A stretch of 64,000 bases of DNA, from assembly GCA_963678675.1 (NCBI GenBank), contig OY783193.1, positions 10,030,822-10,094,821 on the forward strand, given 5' to 3'. Shown piece after piece: positions 1 to 10,432 of this stretch. The translations under genes were made by a program, and so were the position numbers. The stretch is from Xiphydria camelus. Lineage: Eukaryota; Arthropoda; Insecta; Hymenoptera; Xiphydriidae. Below the pieces are notes generated by a model. That model worked only from the letters and a program-made list of their open reading frames with translations. It did no database searches and was not told the origin of the DNA. The number at the start of each line of letters is the position of its first letter. Within the stretch, counting starts at the first letter, position 1.

Positions 1-223
1 ATTCCCACTAGATATTACCCTTTAACTTGCCGCCCGAGGCATGTCAGTTTAGTATATTCGGAACAGCTAATCGTAAACCACGGTTAAATCATCAAACTAC
101 TGTATCTCTTTAACACGAATATATTATCAGTAATATAGTGAGCGCAGTGTCAAATCATTCGAATTAACCGATAGGTTTAAATTCTCTTCACTAGACACGT
201 CCAGTCAACAGCCGAGCGTGGGA
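1..223. other. 5' flank of the formin-like retrocopy
   Basis: No gene is recognised here. The formin reading frame stays open upstream of its first ATG back to about position 134, where an in-frame TAA at 131-133 closes it. The translated stretch is not recognisably formin, so it is probably the 5' UTR or pre-insertion DNA. No TATA box or clear promoter was seen. Confidence 0.5.
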
Positions 224-1530
224 ATGGAGAAACTGGGTAAACCGCACGCTCGCAGCTGGCCGTGGCAACCCATGCCCGACGTCGCCGAGCTGGAGAGGCG
301 GTTCTCCAAAGTATTGGCTTCGACGGATTTGCCTCCCGAGAAGGCCAAGCTTTTGAAGCTGAACGACAACGAGAAGAAATGGGACATCATATGTGATCAA
401 GAGAGAGTGCAAGCCAAGGATCCACCATCGCATTACCTGGCCAAGCTGCGAGCCTGTCTGGACCCAAAAGCGCCGAGGAGTAATCGAAAAACAAACATTG
501 TAGAAAGGTCCACGGCGATGCAGGTTCTCCGAGATCTGGAGATCTCCCTGCGAACGAATCACATTGAGTGGGTCAGAGAATTTCTGAACGAGGAGAACGA
601 AGGCCTGGAAGTTCTCACCGAGTACCTCAGCTTCAATGGCTATCTCAGGCTATGGCCATCTCACGAGGTCAAGGATAGTCCCGGCGTGAAACGACGCTCG
701 CGGCTCAACATGGAAGAGGCTGAAGACGATATTCACGTCTGCGTACTGTGTTTGCGCGCCGTAATGAACAACAAGTACGGTTTCAACATGGTCATTCAAA
801 ATGGAGAAGCCATCGCTTGTATCGTCCTCAGTTTGACACACAAGAACTTAAGAACGAAGGCTGTTCTACTGGAACTCCTGGCCGAGATATGCCGGATTAG
901 GGGTGGACACGTTTTCGTCCTATCGGCGTTCGACAACTTCAAGGAGGTCTGGGACGAGCAGCGGAGGTTCACGACGCTGATGGCCTACTTCATGCAGTAC
1001 AACTTCCATATCGAGTTCATGGTCACGTGCATGAATTTCATCAACGTCGTCGTTCACTCGGTCGGGAATATGAACTTCAGGGTGCACTTGCAGTACGAGT
1101 TCACCAAGCTGGGCCTGGACGAGTACCTCGAGAAGCTCAGGTTCACCGACATCGAGGTTTTGCAGCTTCAAATCAAGGCTTACCTAGAAAACGTCAGCCA
1201 CGTAACCGAGCTGATGGAGGACTGCAAGACCGGGACGGCCGTGCTTGAGAAGGTATTAGAGCCGGAGACGGAATTGGACGCATTGAAGGTCGAGTACTCG
1301 ATGAACGCCTGGAAAGCGCTGACATTCACCGAGGAGGATGTAGCCGCATTGCAGAGACAATCGCACGACTTCGAGCAGAGAAGGAGAGTTCTCGAGCCTA
1401 AGATCATGGAATTGAATTTGTCAAAAACTCTCACTGGTACCCTCACCAAGGGCTCTTCGAGCGGAGCCGATCTACGAAACGGGTTCAACGCTGTTTCTTC
1501 CGGCACCGACAAAGCATCAGGGTCCATGAC

Positions 1531-1563
<33 letters not shown>

Positions 1564-2980
1564 AATGACAACGACGTCGATGTCGGTGTCGCTTCCATCG
1601 TCTCGGTCCACCTCTGAAGTTAATTCGACGATGTGTGCTCCCCCGCCGTCATCTTCGCCTCCTCCCTACCCACCGCCATCGCCAATCGCATTACTCATAC
1701 ATCGCGAATCACTGCTACCCGATCTCGTATATCCGCCACTGGCCGGCATGATGCTAGCGCCCAATGGGGACATAATCATCAAACGAAGGGTGCAAACCAA
1801 GTACAACCTACCCACCCTCAACTGGATCGTGCTCACGCCACGCCAAGTGCACGGTACAATTTTCAACGAATTGGACGACGATCGTCTTCACGATTATATC
1901 GACTTCTCGGACTTTGAGGAGAGATTTAGGATCGATATGAGCGGACACGTCGCCAACGGCTGCAACGAGATCGACAGTCTCCAGAGCTTTTCCAACGAGA
2001 GATTCAAGAAGCCGCAAAACGTATCCCTTTTGGAGCACACGAGATTATGGAACATCGCCATATCGCGAAGAAAGATGGAGTTGCCGATAAAGAAGATCAT
2101 AAGCGCGATGAACGGGCTGGATCCGAAGATGTTGTCGCTCGACAACGTTGAACTGTTGCAGTGCATTGTGCCCACGGACCAGGAGATAAAGGCGTATCGC
2201 GAGTACATAATCGAGAAGAAGAACATTCATCTCTTGACGGAGGAAGACAAGTTCCTCATGCAACTCTGCAAAGTCGAGAGGCTATCCACCAAGTTGTCCA
2301 TTATGAATTACATCGGTAACTTTTTCGACAATGCGAGTTTGATCAGTGATCAGTTAAGCGATGTGTTATCGGCGTCCCAGAATGTCAAGAGTTCCAGAAA
2401 TTTAAAGAATCTTCTAGAGATAATCCTCGCCTTTGGAAATTATTTGAACAGCAGCAAACGAGGTCCCGCCTATGGTTTCAAGTTGCAGAGCTTAGACACG
2501 CTTTTGGACATGAAATCTACCGACAAGCGAATGAGTCTCTTACATTACATCGTCGCGATGATAAAGGTCAAGTTCTTCACATTGATCGATTTAAAGACTG
2601 ACCTGAAGCCCGTTGACAAGGCGGCAACTCTTTCGATCGAGAACATAGCCGCGGATATTCACAAGCTGGAGAAGGGAAGGGATCTCGTGTGGAAGGAGTT
2701 TGAGCTTCGCGGCAAGGAACCATGCGATGTAGTGCTACGAGATTTCCTCAAGCAGTCCGAGCAAAGACTGCGTTGGCTCAATTCGGAACTTTGCAACGCC
2801 AGAAAAGAGTTCCGAGAGTGCGTCGAGTTTTTCGGCGAAAGTCCGAGACAGGCCGATGCTAATACATTCTTTCCCCACTTCGTTCGATTCTTGAAGGCTC
2901 TCGAGGCGGCGGATCAGGAAAACGAACGTCGACGGCTGGAAATTCCTGAAAACTGGAAATTGTTAAGCAAAATGAACTGA
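224..2980 (+). CDS. Frl: Formin-like protein (FMNL/Frl family), intronless retrocopy lacking its DAD
   Basis: Formins of the FMNL family nucleate and elongate unbranched actin filaments downstream of Rho-family GTPases. This uninterrupted frame gives 918 residues from the first ATG (224). A frame call at 218 would use GTG, which is unlikely in an animal gene. Residues about 20-400 match the GBD/FH3 region ([44 protein letters not shown]). A Thr run (about 436-452) and a very short proline segment (about 473-487) stand where a long FH1 is expected. The FH2 domain (about 520-900) keeps LPTLNW, GNYLNS and GFKL-SL. The frame ends early at 2978-2980; the missing tail lies just downstream in another frame. 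A multi-exon family gene in one exon, followed by AATAAA and an A-rich tract, indicates retroposition. Many substitutions with 918 open codons suggest past selection. It may now be a DAD-less retrogene or a young pseudogene. Confidence 0.85.
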
Positions 2981-3210
2981 ATCAAAAGAAACAACAGGAT
3001 GCGGTGATAAACGAGCTCAAGAATAAGACGCGCTTGGTGCAAGAGAAAAAGCTCGTGCAACAGGACGAAGTGTATAACGGTGCCTTGGAGGATATTCTTC
3101 TTGACCTGCGATCGGAGCTGTGTCATAGGGCGGACGCTGTTCGACGAAGCCAACGTCGACGTATCGACAATCATCGACTCTCTCGAACCGCGGAAGAACT
3201 GAAACTTTAA
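2953..3210 (+). pseudogene. Out-of-frame formin C-terminal tail with DAD
   Basis: Read in frame 1, this segment encodes the rest of an FMNL C-terminus: a basic, Gln-rich linker ([15 protein letters not shown]), the autoregulatory DAD ([13 protein letters not shown] at about 3091-3129) and a basic tail ([11 protein letters not shown]), with a stop at 3208-3210. The FH2-bearing frame above stops at 2978-2980. The two frames would join if the A-run at 2949-2952 (four As) had one more A. The break is therefore a single-base deletion in a homopolymer, either real or an assembly error. Without this tail the protein would lack DAD-DID autoinhibition. Confidence 0.8.
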
Positions 3211-3748
3211 TAGTTTCGCTGTCTGCCCGAATACCGGTCATGCGAGTGGATTGCCGCGCGAGGATGTCATCACGGCTATGCGATGCGAATATTGATGGAT
3301 AAGAGAGAAATATCTATAATTCTTAATTGGCCAAAGAGTTGTTCACACTCGAGGGTGATCAAGTAAATTTTTTTCTCAGTGTAGATATTATGTATGTACA
3401 TGTTTATCTACCGGTTGCTTCGTCGTATTATGCATAGTTTAATTATATTTTCACGTTTCTTTAGTATTAAACAGATCAACTTCAAACGATCACGTGCATA
3501 TCTTTTGTGTGTAGTACCTACGCACAGAGCTCAGTATTAATTTTACTTTTATATCTACGGCTTTGATATTATCTGTAATTACCAAGGAAACGTACCTACT
3601 GTAAATATTATTGTACTATAATTGTACGACAATGCAAATCTATAGATTAATATAAATATTACACTTATGCGTTATAAATAATGGGGAACTTGCCCATATT
3701 TTTTAAGATTAATAAAGTTGCGATAAACTCAGCTCACACTTAATAGGA
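3211..3748 (+). other. 3' UTR-like sequence of the formin retrocopy
   Basis: AT-rich, no open frame of note. It runs from the tail stop codon to the polyadenylation signal at 3711 and fits a retroposed 3' UTR. A lone right end of the CACTGAG-type inverted repeat (TTTTTTCTCAGTG followed by TA) occurs near 3367-3381 without an identifiable partner. Confidence 0.5.
3711..3716 (+). terminator. Polyadenylation signal AATAAA
   Basis: AATAAA lies about 35 bases before an A-rich tract (3749-3790). This spacing is expected for a retroposed mRNA whose poly(A) tail has decayed. Confidence 0.6.
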
Positions 3749-3790
3749 TAATAAAATAAAAAATATAAAATAAAAAAAAATAAAAATGAA
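3749..3790 (+). repeat. A-rich tract, likely decayed poly(A) tail
   Basis: About 40 bases of A runs broken by single T or G. Its position after AATAAA makes it the likely insertion end of the formin retrocopy. I could not pair a target-site duplication with confidence. Confidence 0.5.
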
Positions 3791-3807
3791 AACTTTATTC
3801 TTACTAC

Positions 3808-4107
3808 ATCCTTTTCTGCATTTCCCATGGTACTCGCGCAGTCATCACCAATGTTACATTTAGACGTTCTGGGAATCTCTTGATCGCTCATAAACGATAA
3901 TATGTCGAAATACCACAAATTCGGTTTGTACACTTCATCGTCAATCATACCCGAATTAATAGATGTATTAACCTTGGCTAATTATTTTCGATAAACAGAC
4001 CCAATAGAATTAATTTTCTTTGTGACCGTGTCTCTTGTTGTGGACTTCTCAACTTCTTTACATTTTTCAACAAGGATTTCATAGGCCTGATTTTGTTTTG
4101 TTGCGGT
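3808..4107 (-). pseudogene. MADF-domain fragment, decayed
   Basis: On the minus strand one frame reads through a MADF (Adf-1-like DNA-binding) domain: NQAYEILVEKCKEVEKSTTR, then TKKINSIGSVYRK, an in-frame TAA where the family usually has Glu (RKE), then AKVNTSINSG and VYKPNLWYFDIL with a QEIPR tail. MADF proteins of this type are common in multicopy insect repeats. The right side is cut by a MITE at 4113 and the left side meets the A-rich tail at 3790. The family call rests on the LWYFD and KI-S-R motifs and is from memory. Confidence 0.6.
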
Positions 4108-4112
4108 TATTG

Positions 4113-4417
4113 TAGAGTAAACCATCCAGTCACACATTGGACACTTAAGCATTTTACAACATTTGAGACTGTGTTAAAGAGATATTTGTCTACCTAGAGA
4201 TTTGAGGTAAACTCAACAATAAAAAACTGGGATAAAGTCAAAAAATTTAGTTATCCGTCAGTGTTCTTATTTTTTGGAAATACTCAATCCAGTAATTGGA
4301 CGGTCAAGAATCAATAAGCCAGGTACGATTTTTGATAATATTTATTTAAGTAAAAACTATGAATCTTGTTTTTATTTATTTAAATCAGACTGTCCAATAA
4401 CTGGGTGGTTTACTCTA
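4113..4417. repeat. MITE family M, copy 1 (TAGAGTAAACC termini)
   Basis: Perfect 11-base terminal inverted repeats TAGAGTAAACC...GGTTTACTCTA, counting the TA duplications, extending inward as CCAGT...TTGGACA and TGTCCAATAACTGGG. The interior is shared with the copy at 9289. No coding content; a non-autonomous TA-inserting element. Confidence 0.8.
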
Positions 4418-7400
4418 TTCCCTTGATTTAATTTTATAACAAATATACAAAACTGAACTGAAAACGGTTTCGCGACCGCCCACACGTACCGACAAGTATG
4501 TACAAGTCTCCGAAAATAATGCTCCCCGGATTCGTCTTTGCTCCGTGTTCCGTTTCCGCGCAGTTTTCATAAAATCACAGTTTTCCTGTTCAGACGCAAC
4601 GTCTTACCTGACAACGCAAGATTACGGAGGCAAACCGGTGGACAAGACGATGCGTCTGGACCAGGCTTTATAGAGGGCTACTGGAAAAAGTTCAACTAAA
4701 ATTACGAAGCGCTTTTATCAATCAGAACCGAAATATACGGCCCGCGCATTGCCATTGCGACCGATGGCGAGATTAGCTCTACATTATTGTTACTTAGATC
4801 GAGTGGTAAGAACCGATATTCAGATTTCCGACTATCGTTTGTCGGAACATAATCCATATGACCAAACCTACACATGGATTATATACAAAATATATAGAAC
4901 TTTTCCACCTGAGTCGAACTAATTTTTTTGTTCTCTGTGTGCGAAATCTCGCGGTGGAAAACTTTGAGGTTTTGTGATTTAAGTAGAATACCCGCGTCGA
5001 GTAACAACAGATGCTAAACCGCATCCTGTGAACGAATCTTGCTAGTAAAATTGGCGAAAATGGGATTTCTAGCACCACCGTGACCGAGATTAGAGCGCGG
5101 CTCGAATATCTCAGAGATGCCCCAGCTTCCGCGGCTTAAAGCGAGACGCCAGTAACTTATCGGCGCGGAAAGTACCTATATATTTCGAAGACGCGCCCTC
5201 TGCGCCCGTCCGCTAAATATAGTCGGTGTATAAGAATAATAAATGAAAGGGGGGCGCCACGACGCGAGCCACTAACTCACAGTGCTGTTTTAACGAGGCC
5301 AATTAGCACTTGATCCTCTTTGAATTACGATTAAAACCGCTGATTGCGACACGCGACACTTAAATCCTTCCTCGCGGCCCCTGATGCCGCGAGATACAAA
5401 AATCAGAGTCTCTCTCTCTCCGATTAGCGATTATTGTTGGCGTCAACTATATCATTCGATTTTATCACGTATTTAATTTCATCTTGTTTAAAGGCAATTC
5501 ATTTTGCCCGTCAAACGCCTCGAGAAGACGCATCCGCACGGAGTGCACCTACCACACTAACTGGCAGCAATACAAGCGCGTATACGCGACGACGCTTCGA
5601 TACAGTAGCCAGGAAAGTACAGAAGGTTCATTCATTCGGCGTAACTCGATTAACGCACACACACACGCTCGTATACGCGTGGCAACTCGAACCGCGAGCC
5701 GTGCCGATTTCCTGCCAATAAATTTCGTCGTCGAGCCTTGAAATTGATTTTGCAATTGAAAGAAATTCTATCGGATCAAAATGAAAAGAAACCGTTCACA
5801 ATTTCACCTTCGACTCAGATGAAACTTCGTATCGATTTCCTGTCGACAGGCTTTACAGCGGGTTCCCTATTCCCTTTTATTCCCTTGTTTTTTTTTAAAT
5901 TTTCTCCCTTTTCACTCGCGATTTCCCCCCTTTCCCCGTATAATTTGATATTTTCGCTCTACAACCACTTATTATTCAGCTGCTCAGTCGAATTTGTCTT
6001 TTCATCGCTTCAAATTACGTGAAATGGGTCAAAATGGTCAATTTTTTTTTTGGCAAAATTAGTATAATTCCTGCTTTATTTACCTGTATCGATATTTCGT
6101 GTACAATATAATAGCCTGGTTGAATGAATGTTTCTGATTAGAAACTCGAGATTCGACGAATAGTCTCTTTTCCTTAAATTAAATTGTGATACCTCAAATT
6201 TAAGTTGTATAGCATACGATATAAATGTTGAAGTTATAAAAACATCCTTCATTCACTTAATAAGTATTAACTATCTAAAAATTCGTTATTTTTTTAGAAC
6301 CCTTACACGTTTCTAATTTCTGGAAGATCTTTTTTTTTAATCAAAATTTACCATAATTTCTTCTATTTCCCCTAAAATGAAATAAACTCGTGACTCTGAA
6401 AATCAAACTTAAATTACGTTTTTTTATCTATACATAAGATTCGAATCTTCCGAACTTCATCGAGATCGTTTGTGGACTTGTACAGCGGAGAAGAGAAAGA
6501 GTTAATTCTGATATCAGAATAGAATTCTCCCCCATCCATTTGTCCCGCGAACCGACACTAAACGTATAGTTCTCGAACTCGGGGATCTTCTTACCGATAA
6601 GAATAGCCACACACCGTCTCCCTGTCTCCCCTCACCTCGCCACTCTCCTGTCGTTCTTTCTCACAGAAAGTAACAAGCTACACGAGACCGTTTTATAAAT
6701 AGTATAGTACCCACCGCGGCCGATCGTATTATCGAAAACACGAATCACCCTCCCGCAGGCGGTCTTTCAGAAGCGGCTTTGCCGCGTTAAAAATACAGCA
6801 GGCATCGGTAAGAGGGATCTCCGAGAATCCCCAGGATCTCTCCCTCTCTTCCTCGTACGCGACGCGCTTCGCGATCACTTTTCCGAGATCGGATCGGTAT
6901 GCGTTACCGCGCTGATTTCTCGTTACCGATCTTTCCCATCTTCGATCGCCGCGACGTATTTTCGCTTCGGTCGTCGACCGGCGAGAAATCGACGACCGTA
7001 AAACTCGTTCCTCGAATTTTTCCAGCTCATGCTGCTGACGCGACGGAATCGGCATAGCGTCGCCGTTCGTCCGCGTCGCGTCGTGAATGTCCGACGAATC
7101 ATTTTTTATTTTTCATTGGGCTTAACGACGTCCCCACCGCCTGATTGATATAATTGCGTGAGTGGCAGGTCGCCCGAGTGCCCCATCGTCCGTCATGTCC
7201 GTCCGCCCGTCCCGTCCACGTCCGTAGATGTACGCGTGTATGGAGAAGAAGCAGCCCTCCTCCTGCAAGTACAAAGTGGTGTTACATGGGGAGGCGAGGG
7301 CACCGGATACACTCGCCTTCCATACACACTTGTACTTTCTTACGTGCGCCAGTGTGATGCACATGCGAACGCTACGCGCGCGTATATGTATTTATATACG

Positions 7401-7444
7401 CGGTGGTTGTAAAGTACTTTCATGCTTTTTCGATAAATTGAACA
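4418..7444. other. Non-coding stretch, no gene recognised
   Basis: Mixed-composition DNA with no recognisable exon, RNA gene or repeat copy. It was read for missing N-terminal integrin exons (blade-1 FG-GAP, signal peptide) and none was found. If the first integrin exons lie further left, this whole stretch is intronic. Confidence 0.4.
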
Positions 7445-7757
7445 TTAAAAGCGTAAGAATGGACCGTAGAATTTTTTATACATGTAAATAAATCCTTTCT
7501 GATCTTAATTAATCATCCTACGTCGTTCGATTATAAGATGCAACGTAAATATTCAATCTCGAAGTGCATACCAAAGTGACTTCACAATCACCCTGATAAT
7601 TTTAAAAGCGTAAGATTTGACTGTATATACTTTATATATATATATATAAATAAATGCTTTCTAAAATTAATTAACAATCCTACGTCGTTCGATTATCAAA
7701 TACAGCGTAAATATTCAATCTTAAAGTGCATACCGGAGCGACGTCACAATCACCCTA
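7445..7757. repeat. Tandem duplication, two units of about 156 bp
   Basis: Unit 1 (7445-7600) and unit 2 (7602-7757) both begin TTAAAAGCGTAAGA or similar, share CCTACGTCGTTCGATTAT and CGTAAATATTCAATCT, and end TCACAATCACCCT. They differ by scattered substitutions and a (TA)n tract in unit 2. No coding content. Confidence 0.8.
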
Positions 7758-8212
7758 TACGTGCGTACGGCGCACGCTGCACTAAAGAGCCATGAAGTGT
7801 AAGTGCGCGTACTTGTGCGAGTAACAAGCCGGCGCAAGCACGGTAGCCGCTGTCAGAATGGCACTGACCCTGCCTGTGCATCGCGCATTATTAATGTGTT
7901 AACGCGCCTGTGTGTATATCGCGCGATTTCATACGCGCACGCGCTATACACAAGCGCGACGAGAGCTGCTAATTACTCGCCATTAAGGGCGATCGTTATA
8001 TACGCAGCGAGGCGCGAATAGTTCGTCGCGGAAAATTGCTAGCGCTCCGGAGCATCTTTATATTATCATCTGAACTGGGATTCCCGTTAGGAAACAGGGG
8101 CGCAGTTGCCCTACTCCCTTTTTTCTTCCTTCTGCGAAGAGATCTTCGGAGAGCCCGAGAGAAATTGTATAAACTCTTTTAATGTTAATAAAAAGTTCTT
8201 CCTTTGGTCCTG
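7758..8212. other. Non-coding stretch
   Basis: CpG-rich, alternating GCGC/TATA-like sequence with no gene seen. Confidence 0.35.
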
Positions 8213-8470
8213 TACTGAGAGAGAAGATCTAATTGAACAGGAAACTAATAGAAAAATTTATTTGAGATAAATAGGAGTTCATTCACATGGAATAAAAGTC
8301 TATTTGAGTTAGATAAATATTTTGCATATCTTTTTAATCGAGTACGAACTTAGTAGAACATTTATTTCAGTCAAATAGACTTTATTTCAATGTGAATAAA
8401 TTCCTATTCGTCTGAAATAAATTTTTCTATTATATATATAAGTTCCAATTCAACTAGACCCTTTCCCTGG
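8213..8470. repeat. MITE family A, copy 1
   Basis: Left end TACTGAGAGAGAAGATCTA; the interior GATAGAAAAATTTATTTGAG has its inverse near the right end (AAATAAATTTTTCTAT). Homologous over its length to the copy at 39496-39757. The right terminus is degraded. Confidence 0.7.
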
Positions 8471-8550
8471 ATGTGCTCCTGGAAGATGCAATTAAACAAA
8501 TTTTCGATTATCCGTACTTCATTTTTAATCGGTTTTATGATTGAAGTTCT

Positions 8551-8627
8551 TATTTCTCCCCCTCTTCTTCTTCTCGTAGTTCTTCTTCATCTTTTTCCTC
8601 CTCCTCTTCTTCTTCTTCTTTCTTCCT
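8551..8627. repeat. Polypyrimidine (TTC/TCC-rich) tract
   Basis: Nearly pure T and C with repeated CTTCTT and CCTCCT units: low-complexity sequence. Confidence 0.8.
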
Positions 8628-9116
8628 AATTCTATCGCAAGAAGAATTATTGTATAGATTTCTGAGACGTCGAAAGTAAGGAGAGAAAAAAAAAGAGTAC
8701 GTGGTCGACGTCACGATATGTCGCTACAAAACGATCCGACTACCGTCACGCGTGCGCCGCGTCGTAAACGAAGGTCGTATACCGATGAGGGAGGAAATTG
8801 TCTGCGCGACGTCCGTCGCGCTTCCTCCAGGTGATAATTCTCTCCGAGCACGTTTACCTGCTCTGTTGACTCCTGCGTTCTTTCTCCCTCCGTCTCTCGT
8901 TCTCACTTTTTAATCGGCCTCCCCCTTTCTCCCACTCCCGCGAAATCCTCCGTCGGGATAGCGCCAGCGCGCTTGATTTCTCCAGGGGAGGATTGAATTA
9001 CCGTTGCGGTATATCTACTGAAATATCATCGCCCTCGTTGTGGGAGTCTCGCGTGAATGTTTAGCCGGGGCCGGCAAAGAGCACTGAAGTCGTATTGCCG
9101 GTGTAGCGATGAACAC

Positions 9117-9232
9117 GCATTGAAGAAGATGATTTTGCAATCTCAGCAAAACTAGATTTTTGTCACGATAGCAAAAATTTCTCAACAAAACCTAATTTTA
9201 CTAAGACTGCAAAATCATTTTTTCCTGTGTGA
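9117..9232. repeat. MITE family D, short copy
   Basis: Inverted ends GATGATTTTGCA(A)TCT and its complement near 9205-9220, with AGCAAAACTAGATTTT shared with the longer copy at 37969-38238. Outer termini are CACTGAG-like but degenerate. Confidence 0.6.
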
Positions 9233-9288
9233 TATTGCCGGTAAATTTAATTTTTCATGCGCATAATTATGCGGGAAAATCGAGCAGG

Positions 9289-9884
9289 TAGGGTAAACCA
9301 CCCAGTTATTGGACACTTAAGCATTTTACAACATTTGAGACCGTGTTAAAAAGATATTTTTCTACCTAGAGATATGAGTGGTGGTTTGTTTTAAAATTGA
9401 AAATATATTGGCTTTACATTCTAGTAACTTACAATTTTAAGTTAGAAAGAATATAATTTTTAACAATAAAAAACTGAGATAAAGTCAAAAACTTGGTTAT
9501 TGGACAGTGTTCTTATTTTTTGGAAATACTCAATCCAGTAATTGGACAATCAAGAATCAATAAGCCAGGTACGGTTTTTGATGATATTTATTTAAGTAAA
9601 AACTAGAAATCTTGTTTTTATTTATTTAAATCAGACTGTTCAATAACTGTAAGAAATTCAATAACTGGGTGCACTGAGAAAAAAAAAAAGATAAAAAATT
9701 ATCCTGTTAGAAGGATAATCTGAGTACGAAAGGTAAAGTGGATCGAAAATTATTCTATAAGGAAGGTTAAATTTTATACCCTGGAAGGATAATTTTTGAT
9801 ATGTTTTACCTTTCGTACTCAGATTATCCTTCTAACAGAATACATTTTAATCTTTTTTTTTCTCAGTATGGTTTACCCCACCTA
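9289..9884. repeat. MITE family M, copy 2, interrupted by family L
   Basis: Begins TAGGGTAAACCACCCAGTTA and shares the interior of copy 1 (TTAAGCATTTTACAACATTT; GTGTTCTTATTTTTTGGAAA). Its right inverted repeat is split by the L element at 9672-9868: AACTGGGTG lies before it and TGGTTTACC after it. Confidence 0.75.
9672..9868. mobile_element. MITE family L, copy 1, nested in M
   Basis: 197 bp with termini CACTGAGAAAA and TTTTCTCAGTA and a long inner palindrome (GAAGGATAATCTGAGTACGA and its complement, with AAGGTAAA). It lies between two TG dinucleotides; removing the element plus one TG restores the expected right inverted repeat of its host. Confidence 0.85.
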
Positions 9885-10432
9885 GTTTAATCAAAAATCT
9901 TCGTCCCCCTATTTCCACCCGCTCCCATCGACAGCTGCGCATCTAAGCCCGCCTCGAGAAGCTCTAACACCGCGAAGAACGATCCGTGAGCTCTGCCGAG
10001 CGGTGCGCGACCGTGAAGAGCATATAGGAAATGGAGTATGGCGTCACGGAGAGGATCGATCTCGGATTAATGACGCGTGGACGGTGATCGACAGAGGGAC
10101 TGAGAAAAGTGTGCGCAATGGTTTCCGTATACAGCCAAGCGTGTATACACACGAGTTGTACACCGCGAGAGTCTACTTCCTAGTTGATAAACGATCGATT
10201 ATTATTCTCGGCGCAGCAATCATTATCCATCATCGGAGAAACGCGCTCGTTCTTCTGGAACGTCTGGAAATACATATGCGCGTGTCTCGGAGAGCAATGT
10301 TTCTATCAAGGAAGTTACAAATGACGTCCGCCGTGCTGGCACTCGTTCGAAGAGGCTAAATAAACAAACATAATGACGAATAAATTCACCAATTAAAAGC
10401 GACCATTGATTAATCGACGACTTTTGTTTCAG
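9885..10432. other. Non-coding stretch before integrin exon A
   Basis: No coding feature is supported. It ends in a normal 3' splice site (CTTTTGTTTCAG, 10421-10432) for the first recognised integrin exon. Confidence 0.5.

Noticed and set aside
218..223. Formin start at 218
   Set aside because: The codon is GTG; the first ATG in frame is at 224.
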